From NCBI GenBank assembly GCA_964592335.1, contig CAZQEU010000023.1, positions 1 through 20,770 on the forward strand: a stretch of 20,770 bases of DNA, given 5' to 3'. Of the stretch, positions 7,249 through 14,718 are shown one piece after another (the stretch's first letter is position 1; every line of letters starts with the position of its first letter). Source of the stretch: CAZKUB01 sp964592335 (GTDB lineage: Archaea > Thermoplasmatota > E2 > DHVEG-1). Both the position numbers and the translations under genes were made by a program. Under the pieces are notes generated by a model that worked only from the letters and a program-made list of their open reading frames with translations, had not been told where the DNA came from and did not search any database.

Positions 7249-7416
7249 ATGGCTAAACAAAAAAAAGGTGAAGGCTTTCATTCCGCTGCAGGGCTTATCC
7301 GTTACTTTGATGCAGAAGAAAAAACTTCTCTTAAGATTCCACCATGGCTTGTAGCAGGGATGTGTATAACAACAATTGTAATTGTTGCAGCGGCACATAT
7401 AATGTGGCCACTTTAA
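7249..7416 (+). CDS. Preprotein translocase Sec61-beta subunit
   Basis: This 55-residue protein is easy to miss because of its size. The cytosolic N-terminus holds the conserved AGLIRYFDAEE stretch (residues ~14-24), followed by KIPPW and a single C-terminal membrane segment (~33-53, rich in V/I/A), the exact plan of archaeal Sec61-beta, the small tail-anchored subunit of the SecYE translocon. The ATG at 7249 follows AAGGA at 7237-7241. It stands alone on the plus strand, divergent from the gfcR-like gene and ending 7 bases from the alaS stop. T- and A-rich runs at the junction could terminate both transcripts. Confidence 0.92.
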   Translation: MAKQKKGEGFHSAAGLIRYFDAEEKTSLKIPPWLVAGMCITTIVIVAAAHIMWPL

Positions 7417-7423
7417 AAAAATA

Positions 7424-10144
7424 TTATTTTTCTAGTTTCTTAATTGTTTCTTTCTTAGCTAGTTTTAATGCGTCATCTATTTTGTCTTTGTTTGGGCCAC
7501 CACATTGAGTCATATGAGCTTTTCCACCACCACTGCCACCAAGTATTTTTCCTATTTTAGGGGCTATTTCTCTTAGATCAATTGATATATTCTCTGAGGC
7601 CATTGATACAAGTCTTTTCCCATCAAAAACATGTGCAACAACATTTTTTTCTTTTACAAGATTGCCTGCAAGTGATGTTGCATCTGATTTTGTACAAACA
7701 GTTATGATTTTTATTCCGTTTATTTCTTCAGCAGAATCAATTAGATTCTTGATTTCATCTGATGAAACATTTTTCTTTTCTTTCTGAGTTTTTTTCCAGG
7801 AATTAAAAAGATCCTCTGCTGCATCTGAAATTGTTTCAACTGGTTTTTTTGACAAGTTCTTTGTTTCTTTTATGAATCGATTAATGGTTTTTTCAAGTTG
7901 ATCTATTGGTACAGAAAACATTTTTGAGATTTTTATGAGTTGATCTGAAATATTATCTTTGTTTTTAATCTGATAATAAGGATTGAGTGTTTTTACTATT
8001 TTTTCATATGTTTCTTTTTCTTCTTTTCTGTAAAGATCAGCCATTTTATCTGCAGCAAACATGATTCTGTTGACTCCATCCTGGATTCTTTCAATTTTAA
8101 TGATTTTTATTTTCCCGATCTCGGATGTATTGTCTAGATGTGTTCCACCACATGCTTCTACATCAATTCCAGGGATGTTTAAGACACGTATGCAGTTTCC
8201 AGGGGGAACACCGCCTTGATATAGTCTGAAACCATATTTTTTCTCGGCACTGTTTCTATCCATTACTTTTTTTTCTACTTTTACAGATTTTTTAATGAAA
8301 TCATTTGCAATTCTTTCAATTTCTTTTATTTCACTGTTTTTTACTGGTTTGTAATGAGAAAAATCAAAACGGGCATCAGATACATTTAGTTGTGAGCCTG
8401 CTTGCCATATGTGATTTCCCAAGTATTTTTGCAGTGCACCATTTACAACATGGGTTCCTGTATGATGTTTCATAAGAGTGTATCTATGCTCCCAGTCTAT
8501 TTCTCCATGAACTCTATCCCCAACTTTTAGTTTTCCTTGTACTTCATGGATGATTGAATCATTTACTTTTTTTACATGAGAAACAACATATTTTTTACCA
8601 TTGCATACAAGATAACCTGTATCACTTGGTTGACCACCACCCTCTGGATAAAAAGCTGTTTTGTCAAGTACGAGCTCAGATACATCTTTTGTTTTTTTTG
8701 CTTTTAACACCTTTGCATCAAAATCTTTTGTATAATGATCCTTATAATACAGTGGCTCAGTTTCAGGAAGCTTTTCTACTTTTTCTTTATCAGATACTTC
8801 TGTTTTTTGATGTGAATGTAGCTCTGCTACCATTGACTCAAAATTATCAGGAATCTTTACATCTATACCATGTTTTTTTGCAATTTTTTTAACGATTTCT
8901 GGAGGCATCCCATGTGTATCATACAAAGTGATGAGATCTTTTTCATCAATTGTTTTTTTATCTTTGATTATTCTTTTCACAAGATTTTTTCCTTTTGAAA
9001 GAGTATCAAAATAACGCTTAGTTTCAATATCAAGGATTTCCCCAATCTGTTTTTTGTTTTTCTTAAGTGATTCAAAATCTTTTTCAAGTAAATCCAACTG
9101 CATAAATACTATATCTCTTAGACTATAGCTTAATTTTATATTCTCAATGAATCTAAGAGACCTTCTAATGATAAGCCTTGCCAGATATCCTGCTTTCACG
9201 TTTGATGGTACTATGCCATCACCTATCATAAAAGAAAGACATTTACTATGGTCTGCAAGTGAATAAATGCTCTGCAGATCGGATTTATTCTCTGCTTTTT
9301 CTTTTATCCAACTAGTGATTTCTGGGAGAACTGTTTCATAAACGTTTTCTGTTCCTTGTGTAATCCATGCTATACGCTCAAGACCATATCCTGTATCTAC
9401 AATATTAAGTGGGTTAGATGAATATTTTTTTCCTTCTATTTCAAAATCACCTTTCGGGTTTTCCACCATGTTCATAAAAACAAGTGTTGCGATTTCAAGA
9501 CCTTCTGATAAAACTTCAAGGCATGGCCCTGCGTTTCCTCCTCCAAACCATAGTTGTTCCTTATAATTTATTTTCTTTTTATCTATACCAATATGTTTTG
9601 TAAAATACTCATCACAAAGTCTTACTGTTTCTTCTTTAAAATAGATCTCATCAGTTTTTTTGTTGAAAGCGTGATGTCCCATCATTTCAAACATGGTTAA
9701 ATGACGACCGGAGACACCAACTTCTTCCAAATCATTGAGTCTTATACATGGTTGAGAGATTACAAGCGGGTTTTCAGGTGGTGGAACCTCACCGCTTGTT
9801 ACATGAGGTTGAAAATCAGCAATTGAGGCAATTGTAAGATATATATCCGAGCGCCATCTAGCTATAACTGGGCAGCGCTCTCCAGTTTCAGGATAACTTA
9901 GTCTTGAATGGTTATTTTTTTCAAAAAAAGACAAAAAACTTTCTCTTACTTCAGATAGTGTCAATGGTTTTTTACCTGCTGGTTTTCCAATGAAACTAAA
10001 TGGTACACATGGTTGATCACCGCAGGTTTTTGAATCTTTGTCAAGTGTCCAGTAGTAGTCACCACATTTTTCACATTTTTTTCTAAAGTAACCATTTTTA
10101 TGAAAGTATTCTAAGTCACATTGTTTTTTGAGGAATTCACTCAT
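7424..10144 (-). CDS. alaS: Alanyl-tRNA synthetase, archaeal type
   Basis: It charges tRNA-Ala and clears mischarged Ser/Gly-tRNA-Ala. At 906 residues it shows the archaeal layout. An N-terminal cysteine-rich extension (Cys24, 27, 41, 46) is absent from bacterial AlaRS. The class II catalytic core has RWRSDIYLT (96-104) and GVSGRHLTMFEMMGHHAF (143-160). A linker or anticodon-binding region follows, then the editing domain with HxxxH at His561/His565 and CGGTH at Cys665-His669. The C-terminal DHHA1-type domain is glycine-rich (GGSGGGKAH). All catalytic and editing residues I can identify are present. It diverges from the DUF1614 gene, and a single TTTATAAA box at 10183-10190 could serve both. 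A tRNA-Ala gene lies far downstream in the window but is not linked in a transcript. Confidence 0.97.
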   Translation of the reverse strand: MSEFLKKQCDLEYFHKNGYFRKKCEKCGDYYWTLDKDSKTCGDQPCVPFSFIGKPAGKKPLTLSEVRESFLSFFEKNNHSRLSYPETGERCPVIARWRSDIYLTIASIADFQPHVTSGEVPPPENPLVISQPCIRLNDLEEVGVSGRHLTMFEMMGHHAFNKKTDEIYFKEETVRLCDEYFTKHIGIDKKKINYKEQLWFGGGNAGPCLEVLSEGLEIATLVFMNMVENPKGDFEIEGKKYSSNPLNIVDTGYGLERIAWITQGTENVYETVLPEITSWIKEKAENKSDLQSIYSLADHSKCLSFMIGDGIVPSNVKAGYLARLIIRRSLRFIENIKLSYSLRDIVFMQLDLLEKDFESLKKNKKQIGEILDIETKRYFDTLSKGKNLVKRIIKDKKTIDEKDLITLYDTHGMPPEIVKKIAKKHGIDVKIPDNFESMVAELHSHQKTEVSDKEKVEKLPETEPLYYKDHYTKDFDAKVLKAKKTKDVSELVLDKTAFYPEGGGQPSDTGYLVCNGKKYVVSHVKKVNDSIIHEVQGKLKVGDRVHGEIDWEHRYTLMKHHTGTHVVNGALQKYLGNHIWQAGSQLNVSDARFDFSHYKPVKNSEIKEIERIANDFIKKSVKVEKKVMDRNSAEKKYGFRLYQGGVPPGNCIRVLNIPGIDVEACGGTHLDNTSEIGKIKIIKIERIQDGVNRIMFAADKMADLYRKEEKETYEKIVKTLNPYYQIKNKDNISDQLIKISKMFSVPIDQLEKTINRFIKETKNLSKKPVETISDAAEDLFNSWKKTQKEKKNVSSDEIKNLIDSAEEINGIKIITVCTKSDATSLAGNLVKEKNVVAHVFDGKRLVSMASENISIDLREIAPKIGKILGGSGGGKAHMTQCGGPNKDKIDDALKLAKKETIKKLEK

Positions 10145-10182
10145 ATTAAACCACGTATTTGAAAACCGAAATATAACGAAGG

Positions 10183-10190
10183 TTTATAAA
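10183..10190. promoter_or_regulatory. Symmetric TATA box between divergent alaS and DUF1614 genes
   Basis: TTTATAAA is a perfect palindrome in the 75-base divergent gap. Its centre is about 42 bases from the alaS ATG (10144) and 34 from the DUF1614 ATG (10220), so both genes could start about 25 bases away with short leaders of roughly 10-15 bases. No other well-placed TATA box is evident for either gene. The hexamer ATCTAT occurs three times toward DUF1614 (10195-10200, 10201-10206, 10216-10221), the last overlapping its start codon. Confidence 0.45.
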
Positions 10191-10219
10191 TAATATCTAT
10201 ATCTATAAAAACTATATCT

Positions 10220-10909
10220 ATGATAGCTGCAATAGATCTTTCTAAATTAATACTTTGGATTATAAGAATAATACTTCCGATACTTGTTTTTTATTTAGCA
10301 TATCTAATTTTTACCAGGGCTTTTAGTTATCTAGGTTTTTCAAAATTTGAGTCTGTATTAATTGTTGTTGTATCGTTTCTTTTTATGTTTCCAATAGCTA
10401 TTTTTGGTTTTGATATATCAAATATACCTATTTTAACGTATAACGGATGGATTTTAGGGATTAACACAGGCGGAGCAATAATCCCCGTTGTTATAAGTGC
10501 ATATCTGTATTTTAAGAGGAATCTTTCAATAAAAAATGTTTTTATAGGAACGTTAGTAGTAACAATAGTAACTTTTTTTGTATCCTGCCCAGTTCCTAGC
10601 AAAGGAATAGTATCTGAATTTCCCTATTGGCTAATCCCTTGTATTGTTGCATGTCTAAGCTCAATTATACTATTTAGAAAAAACTTTTCAAAAGGCGCAT
10701 CACAAGCATATATCTCTTCTACTTTTGGAGTTTTAATAGGAGCTGATTTTTTACATCTCCCTGAACTATTGAGTTATACACCAGGAAAAATTGGAACAAC
10801 GGCAACAATAGGAGGAGCAGTACTTTTTGATCTTATATTTATCACAGGTATTCTTGCAGTTATATTATATGGAGCGGTAATGTTTAAATATAAGAGTAAT
10901 AATTATTAA
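10220..10909 (+). CDS. DUF1614-type integral membrane protein
   Basis: This 229-residue protein has about seven hydrophobic segments, separated by short polar loops with few charges. The pattern GGAIIPVVISAYLYF in the middle, IGADFLHLPEL in the last third and the IGGAVLFDLIFITGILAV motif near the C-terminus match my recollection of the DUF1614 family, which occurs in archaea and some bacteria and has no established function. The conserved GADxxHL and GGAxxFDxxFxTG segments lie in or beside membrane helices and may form a polar site. It has its own promoter, is divergent from alaS, and lies 86 bases upstream of the coiled-coil gene. Membrane location is secure; role unknown. Confidence 0.75.
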   Translation: MIAAIDLSKLILWIIRIILPILVFYLAYLIFTRAFSYLGFSKFESVLIVVVSFLFMFPIAIFGFDISNIPILTYNGWILGINTGGAIIPVVISAYLYFKRNLSIKNVFIGTLVVTIVTFFVSCPVPSKGIVSEFPYWLIPCIVACLSSIILFRKNFSKGASQAYISSTFGVLIGADFLHLPELLSYTPGKIGTTATIGGAVLFDLIFITGILAVILYGAVMFKYKSNNY

Positions 10910-10995
10910 ATAAAAGTAATATTTTATTCAAAATACTTAATTATTACTTCTTATTTACCCTATGCTGTTCAGGCTAAATATCTCAGAGGAATCAA

Positions 10996-11865
10996 ATGAG
11001 TGGAACAATAGAAAAAATAACAAAGGAAAAAGATGAATTTCAAAAGAAAGCAAATGAGTTAAAAGATAAAAGAAATAAACTTCATGATAAATCAAAAAGT
11101 TTGTCAAAAGATAGAGATGGTTTAAACTCATCAATAAGAGAAATAAGAAATAAAATCTCTGAGCATAAAAAGAAACGAGATGAATTAAATGAAAGAGTAA
11201 GACATGCAAAAGAACAGAGAAACAAACTAAATAAAAGTTACAACGATGTTAAGAAAAAAATATCAGAGCTTGAAAAAGAACGCTCCTCATCTGCAGGTGG
11301 AAACCTAAATGCTCTAAGAAAACAACTTAGAACACTGGAAAACGAGCAGATGACACAGCCAATGTCTCCTCAAAAAGAAAAAAAACTGATAGAGGTAATA
11401 TCTGATCTTCACACTAAAATAAAAGAACAAGAAGAAAAACTCAATAAAGACCCTAAACTTAAAAAAGCATTAGAAGAAGAAAAAATAATAAAACAAAAAG
11501 CAGAAAAACAACATGATTCAGTAGAAAAACTTGCAACACGTGCTCAGGAAGAACATGAAGGCATGATGACTTTAGTGAAACAACTTGATAACCTAATAAA
11601 AAAAGTAAATGCAATACAAGAAAAAATAGTGATGACTAAGATAGAAGCAGATAAAGTTCATAAGGAATTTATTGAATGTGTTGATAAAATCCATGAATTT
11701 GAAAGAAATATTTCATCAACCCGTGAGAAAAAACGTAAAGCCAAAAAAGAAGAAGAAGCAACAACTGCACATAAAGAGGCAGATGAAATATTTGAAAAAT
11801 TCAAACGTGGCGAAAAACTAAGTACTGAAGATTTAATGGCTTTGCAGAAAGCAGGTCTAATTTAA
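10996..11865 (+). CDS. Archaeal coiled-coil protein (COG1340-like)
   Basis: Nearly the whole 289-residue chain is predicted coiled coil: long heptad-rich runs of Lys, Glu, Leu, Ile and Asn with almost no aromatic residues, broken only around residues 95-105 (SSSAGGN) and 118-126 (MTQPMSPQ). Only the C-terminus (FKRGEKLSTEDLMALQKAGLI) looks globular. There are no signal peptide and no membrane segments, so it is probably cytosolic. It fits the archaeal COG1340 group; database labels such as phosphoserine phosphatase on relatives are misleading, since no HAD motif is present. A GAGG site precedes the ATG. It lies 27 bases ahead of mbf1 on the same strand, an arrangement that suggests co-transcription with the MBF1-Sua5-MetAP genes. 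Function is unknown; filament or scaffold roles are guesses. Confidence 0.8.
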   Translation: MSGTIEKITKEKDEFQKKANELKDKRNKLHDKSKSLSKDRDGLNSSIREIRNKISEHKKKRDELNERVRHAKEQRNKLNKSYNDVKKKISELEKERSSSAGGNLNALRKQLRTLENEQMTQPMSPQKEKKLIEVISDLHTKIKEQEEKLNKDPKLKKALEEEKIIKQKAEKQHDSVEKLATRAQEEHEGMMTLVKQLDNLIKKVNAIQEKIVMTKIEADKVHKEFIECVDKIHEFERNISSTREKKRKAKKEEEATTAHKEADEIFEKFKRGEKLSTEDLMALQKAGLI

Positions 11866-11892
11866 AAAAATATTTTTATAGGGTGAGAAAAA

Positions 11893-12366
11893 ATGCAATG
11901 CGAGCTTTGTGGTAGAGAATGTGGTTGTAGACCCGCTATGGTTGATGGCGTACGCATGATGGTTTGTCCTGATTGTATGAAACATGGTAAAGGAATCGCT
12001 GTTGAAAAACACAGTCCATCTAAAAACAAACCACTTCTTAACCGGATACGTCGTCCTAAAGAAAAAGATGTTTATAAAGACATGAATAAAGAACTTGTTT
12101 CTAACTGGGAAGGTATAATTAAAAAAGCTAGGCAAAAAAAGGGTTTATCTAGAGAAGAACTGGGATTTAAAATAGGTGAGAGAACGGTTACCATTTCAAA
12201 AATAGAAAACGGGGATTTAAGACCCTCTGATAAAGTTGCAACAAAACTTGAAAAAGAACTTGATATAAAATTATTTGAAGAAGTAAGTAGCGCGCCTTCT
12301 TATTTAACTGGTGGTTCTGGTTCTAAAGGTGGCTTGACTCTTGGTGATTTTATTAAAAAAGAGTAA
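11893..12366 (+). CDS. mbf1: Multiprotein bridging factor 1, archaeal (aMBF1)
   Basis: Residues 1-28 form a zinc-ribbon-like segment with CELC (3-6), Cys10 and Cys12, and CPDC (25-28). After a basic linker comes a Cro/C1-type helix-turn-helix (about 76-130) with the conserved core KKGLSREELGFKIGERTVTI followed by SKIENGDLRPSD. A Gly/Ser-rich tail ends the 157-residue protein. This order is diagnostic of archaeal MBF1; the archaeal protein has an N-terminal zinc ribbon not found in eukaryotic MBF1. Eukaryotic MBF1 bridges activators and TBP; archaeal members have been linked to ribosomes and translation instead. GGTGA lies 8 bases before the ATG. The neighbours on the same strand are translation-related, which suits the ribosomal role, by inference. 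Confidence 0.92.
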   Translation: MQCELCGRECGCRPAMVDGVRMMVCPDCMKHGKGIAVEKHSPSKNKPLLNRIRRPKEKDVYKDMNKELVSNWEGIIKKARQKKGLSREELGFKIGERTVTISKIENGDLRPSDKVATKLEKELDIKLFEEVSSAPSYLTGGSGSKGGLTLGDFIKKE

Positions 12367-12376
12367 TTAGTTAACC

Positions 12377-12976
12377 ATGTTAAATAATGATTTATCAAAA
12401 GCTTTTTCTGCTTTGTCAAACGGGGAAATAATAGTTTATCCAACTGATACAATTTATGGTCTTGGAGCTGATATTTTTAATAAAAGAGCTGTAAAAAAAA
12501 TCTTTGAAATTAAAAAAAGACCTTTAAATATGCCACTATCTGTTGCTGTATCAGATATTGATTATCTTGAACAAATTGCTTTTTTAAACAGAAGAATAAA
12601 AAAAGTTATTGACAGTTTTCTTCCAGGAAGTTTGACTATTGTTTTAAAAAAGAAAAAAAAAGTATCTCGTGTAGTAACCAGTGGTTTGGACAAGATTGCA
12701 GTTCGTATTCCTGATAATGAAATTGCACTTGAATTACTATCTAGTTTTGGTCCTTTAACCTGCACTAGCGCAAATATACATGGTGAAAAAACACCAAGTG
12801 TAATAAGTGAGATAGCAATGCATTTTAAACCTGAAGATGTGTCTTGTTATATCGATGATGGTAGACTAGAGGGAAAACCTTCTACAATTGTTGATTTGAC
12901 TGGTAAAACACCAAAGATTCTTCGTAGAGGAGTTATATCTAAGAAAGATATCATGGATGCGATAAATGATGGATGA
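12377..12976 (+). CDS. sua5: Threonylcarbamoyl-AMP synthase (Sua5/YrdC/TsaC)
   Basis: It makes threonylcarbamoyl-AMP from threonine, bicarbonate and ATP, the first step of the universal tRNA modification t6A37; the KEOPS complex then transfers the group. The 199-residue protein is a single YrdC domain with PTDTIYGLGAD (22-32), the nucleotide-binding KKRP (46-49), LPGSLTIVLK, AVRIPDN and TCTSANIHG. It lacks the extra C-terminal domain of full-length Sua5, so TsaC-like is the closer description. It starts 10 bases after mbf1 and its last codons overlap the start of the methionine aminopeptidase gene by 11 bases, so the genes are surely co-transcribed. No strong SD is visible, which suggests coupling to mbf1 translation. 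The methylthiotransferase at 3705-4955 would act downstream of it on t6A. Confidence 0.93.
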   Translation: MLNNDLSKAFSALSNGEIIVYPTDTIYGLGADIFNKRAVKKIFEIKKRPLNMPLSVAVSDIDYLEQIAFLNRRIKKVIDSFLPGSLTIVLKKKKKVSRVVTSGLDKIAVRIPDNEIALELLSSFGPLTCTSANIHGEKTPSVISEIAMHFKPEDVSCYIDDGRLEGKPSTIVDLTGKTPKILRRGVISKKDIMDAINDG

Positions 12977-13868
12977 GGAAATTTATAAAAAATATATAAG
13001 TGCAGGAAAAATTGCATCAGAGGCAAGAAATTTAGGTAAAAAACTTATAAAACCAGGTGTAAGCCTTTTAGAAGTGGCAAATAAGGTTGAATCAAAAATT
13101 CTTCAGAGTGGTGCAGGTATTGCTTTTCCAACAAATCTTTCTATAAATGAAATCGCAGCACATTATAGTCCTACTCATAAAGATAAACTGGTTTTTAAAA
13201 AAGGTGATGTAGTAAAACTTGATGTAGGAGCACATATAGATGGTTACATCGCAGATACGGCAGTAACAATTGAGGTTGGAACCAACAAATATTCAGATAT
13301 GATAAAAGCATCAGAGGATGGTTTAAACACTGCAATTGATATGATGAAACCCGGTACTGATCTATCTACTGTTGGTTCTAATGTTTCAAAGACCATTTCT
13401 TCTTATGGTTTTAAACCAGTGGATAATCTTACAGGGCATAGTCTACAACAGTTTGTTCTTCACTCAGGTATTTCAGTTCCAAGTATTCCTAGTATGATGA
13501 ATAAGTACAAATTAAAGGAAGGCGATGTACTTGCTGTTGAGCCTTTTGCAACTGATGGTGCAGGTCATGTAGTTGCAGGATCTGGAAGTAATATATTCTT
13601 GTGCAGTAGCTCTCTTAAATCAAAAATAATAAGAGACAGACGAGCAAAACAGATGTTTAACCAGTTAATTAAAAATTTTAAAACACTTCCATTTGCAGAG
13701 AGATGGACAACTAATCTTTTTGAAAACAATGAAACAATTTTAAGAAGACTTAGTTTCTTAGGCCTTATAAAGCATTATCCTCAGCTTATAGATGCAAGTA
13801 AAGGAATTGTTACACAAAAAGAACATACCTTAATTATTACAGATGAGGGCTGTGAGGTTACAACGTGA
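12966..13868 (+). CDS. map: Methionine aminopeptidase, type II
   Basis: It removes the initiator methionine from new proteins. The 300-residue protein has the five metal ligands of the pita-bread fold: Asp86 (KLDVGAH), Asp97 (IADTAV), His158 (TGHSLQQF), Glu192 (AVEPFATDG) and Glu286 (TQKEHTLI), plus the active-site His66 in AAHYSP. The insertion between His158 and Glu192 and the extra segment at ~225-270 (winged-helix-like) identify the type II enzyme of archaea and eukaryotes. Two adjacent ATGs (12966 and 12969) are possible starts and both overlap the sua5 end. The stop overlaps the GTG of the next gene by 4 bases. Confidence 0.95.
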   Translation: MMDEEIYKKYISAGKIASEARNLGKKLIKPGVSLLEVANKVESKILQSGAGIAFPTNLSINEIAAHYSPTHKDKLVFKKGDVVKLDVGAHIDGYIADTAVTIEVGTNKYSDMIKASEDGLNTAIDMMKPGTDLSTVGSNVSKTISSYGFKPVDNLTGHSLQQFVLHSGISVPSIPSMMNKYKLKEGDVLAVEPFATDGAGHVVAGSGSNIFLCSSSLKSKIIRDRRAKQMFNQLIKNFKTLPFAERWTTNLFENNETILRRLSFLGLIKHYPQLIDASKGIVTQKEHTLIITDEGCEVTT

Positions 13869-14716
13869 AAAAGAAAAAAAATAATCAAAAAATATTGATG
13901 TTTGAAGAACTTAACTGGAAGCAAATAGAAAAACTAGATAAAGAGAAAACAGTTTTTTTCTTACCAATCAGCCCTATGGAAGAACATGGTCCTCATCTAC
14001 CTGTAGGAACTGATTTTTTAGTTATTAAAAATGCAACTACTGAATCGATAAAGATACTAAACAAAAAACATTCTGATTATAATTTTGTAATGTTACCTAT
14101 AATACCTATTGGATATTGTGAGTTTAACACTGATTTTCCAGGGAGCATCTCAGTTAGTAGTAAAACAGTTAGAGATGTTGTTTATAGTTATGGTTCATCA
14201 CTTGGAGAACATGGTTTCAAATATCTGGTTGTATGTACATATCATATGGCACTTGTTCATTTGAAAGGAATTTATTCTGCAATGGATAAACTCCGATCAA
14301 AATACAAAATGGGTGTTTATGAGCCATGGGCACCATTTTTTTATAGTGGAAAAATAGAAAAAAATGAACCAAAACTTGGTTTTGATACTTCAAAGGAGAT
14401 ACATGCTGGTTTTAGGGAGACCAGTCTTATGAAATATCAGTATCCCTATCTTTTAGATGAATCATATAAAAATTTACAGAGTATCTATAGAGATATACGT
14501 TCACCAAAAACTATTGGTAAAAAATTCAAAAGTTTGGGTTTAAAGGATGGATATATAGGAAGCCCTGCTCGTGCAGATGCAAATTATGGACGTTGGTTTT
14601 TTACCCAGACAGTTGAAACTTTTGTTGAATCAACAGATGCATTGATAAAAGGTGAAAAAATACCTGATCTTCCTTCTAACATCAAAAAAAAGATGAAAGC
14701 ATTGTTCTGGAAATAA
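13865..14716 (+). CDS. Creatininase-family protein, divergent metal site
   Basis: The family contains metal-dependent amidohydrolases such as creatininase, the archaeal formamide hydrolase ArfB of the FAD/F420 pathway, and the mycofactocin peptidase MftE. The fingerprint PMEEHGPHLPVGTD (37-50) supplies Glu39, His41 and Asp50, and IHAGFRETS (179-187) resembles the family HAGExET motif. However the usual NGHGGN loop is replaced by CTYHMALVH (124-132), and the HAGE Glu is Phe183, so catalysis by the standard two-metal mechanism is doubtful or altered. I chose the GTG at 13865, which overlaps the map stop and has GAGGT 7 bases upstream; an ATG at 13898 has no such site. Translational coupling to map is likely. 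The substrate is not predictable; the length of 283 exceeds the usual ~230-260. Confidence 0.75.
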   Translation: MKKKKNNQKILMFEELNWKQIEKLDKEKTVFFLPISPMEEHGPHLPVGTDFLVIKNATTESIKILNKKHSDYNFVMLPIIPIGYCEFNTDFPGSISVSSKTVRDVVYSYGSSLGEHGFKYLVVCTYHMALVHLKGIYSAMDKLRSKYKMGVYEPWAPFFYSGKIEKNEPKLGFDTSKEIHAGFRETSLMKYQYPYLLDESYKNLQSIYRDIRSPKTIGKKFKSLGLKDGYIGSPARADANYGRWFFTQTVETFVESTDALIKGEKIPDLPSNIKKKMKALFWK

Positions 14717-14718
14717 TA

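Noticed and set aside
7216..7398. Minus-strand frame of 60 codons opposite Sec61-beta
   Set aside because: It lies antisense to a convincing Sec61-beta gene and its sequence is Cys/Phe/Lys-rich noise.
1202..10144. A functional pairing of tRNA-Ala(CGC) and alaS as one unit
   Set aside because: They are about 6 kb apart with unrelated genes between, so shared occurrence in the window is not evidence of linkage.
10996..11865. Phosphoserine phosphatase, a label seen on related coiled-coil proteins
   Set aside because: No HAD motif (DxDxT) is present; the chain is coiled coil almost throughout.
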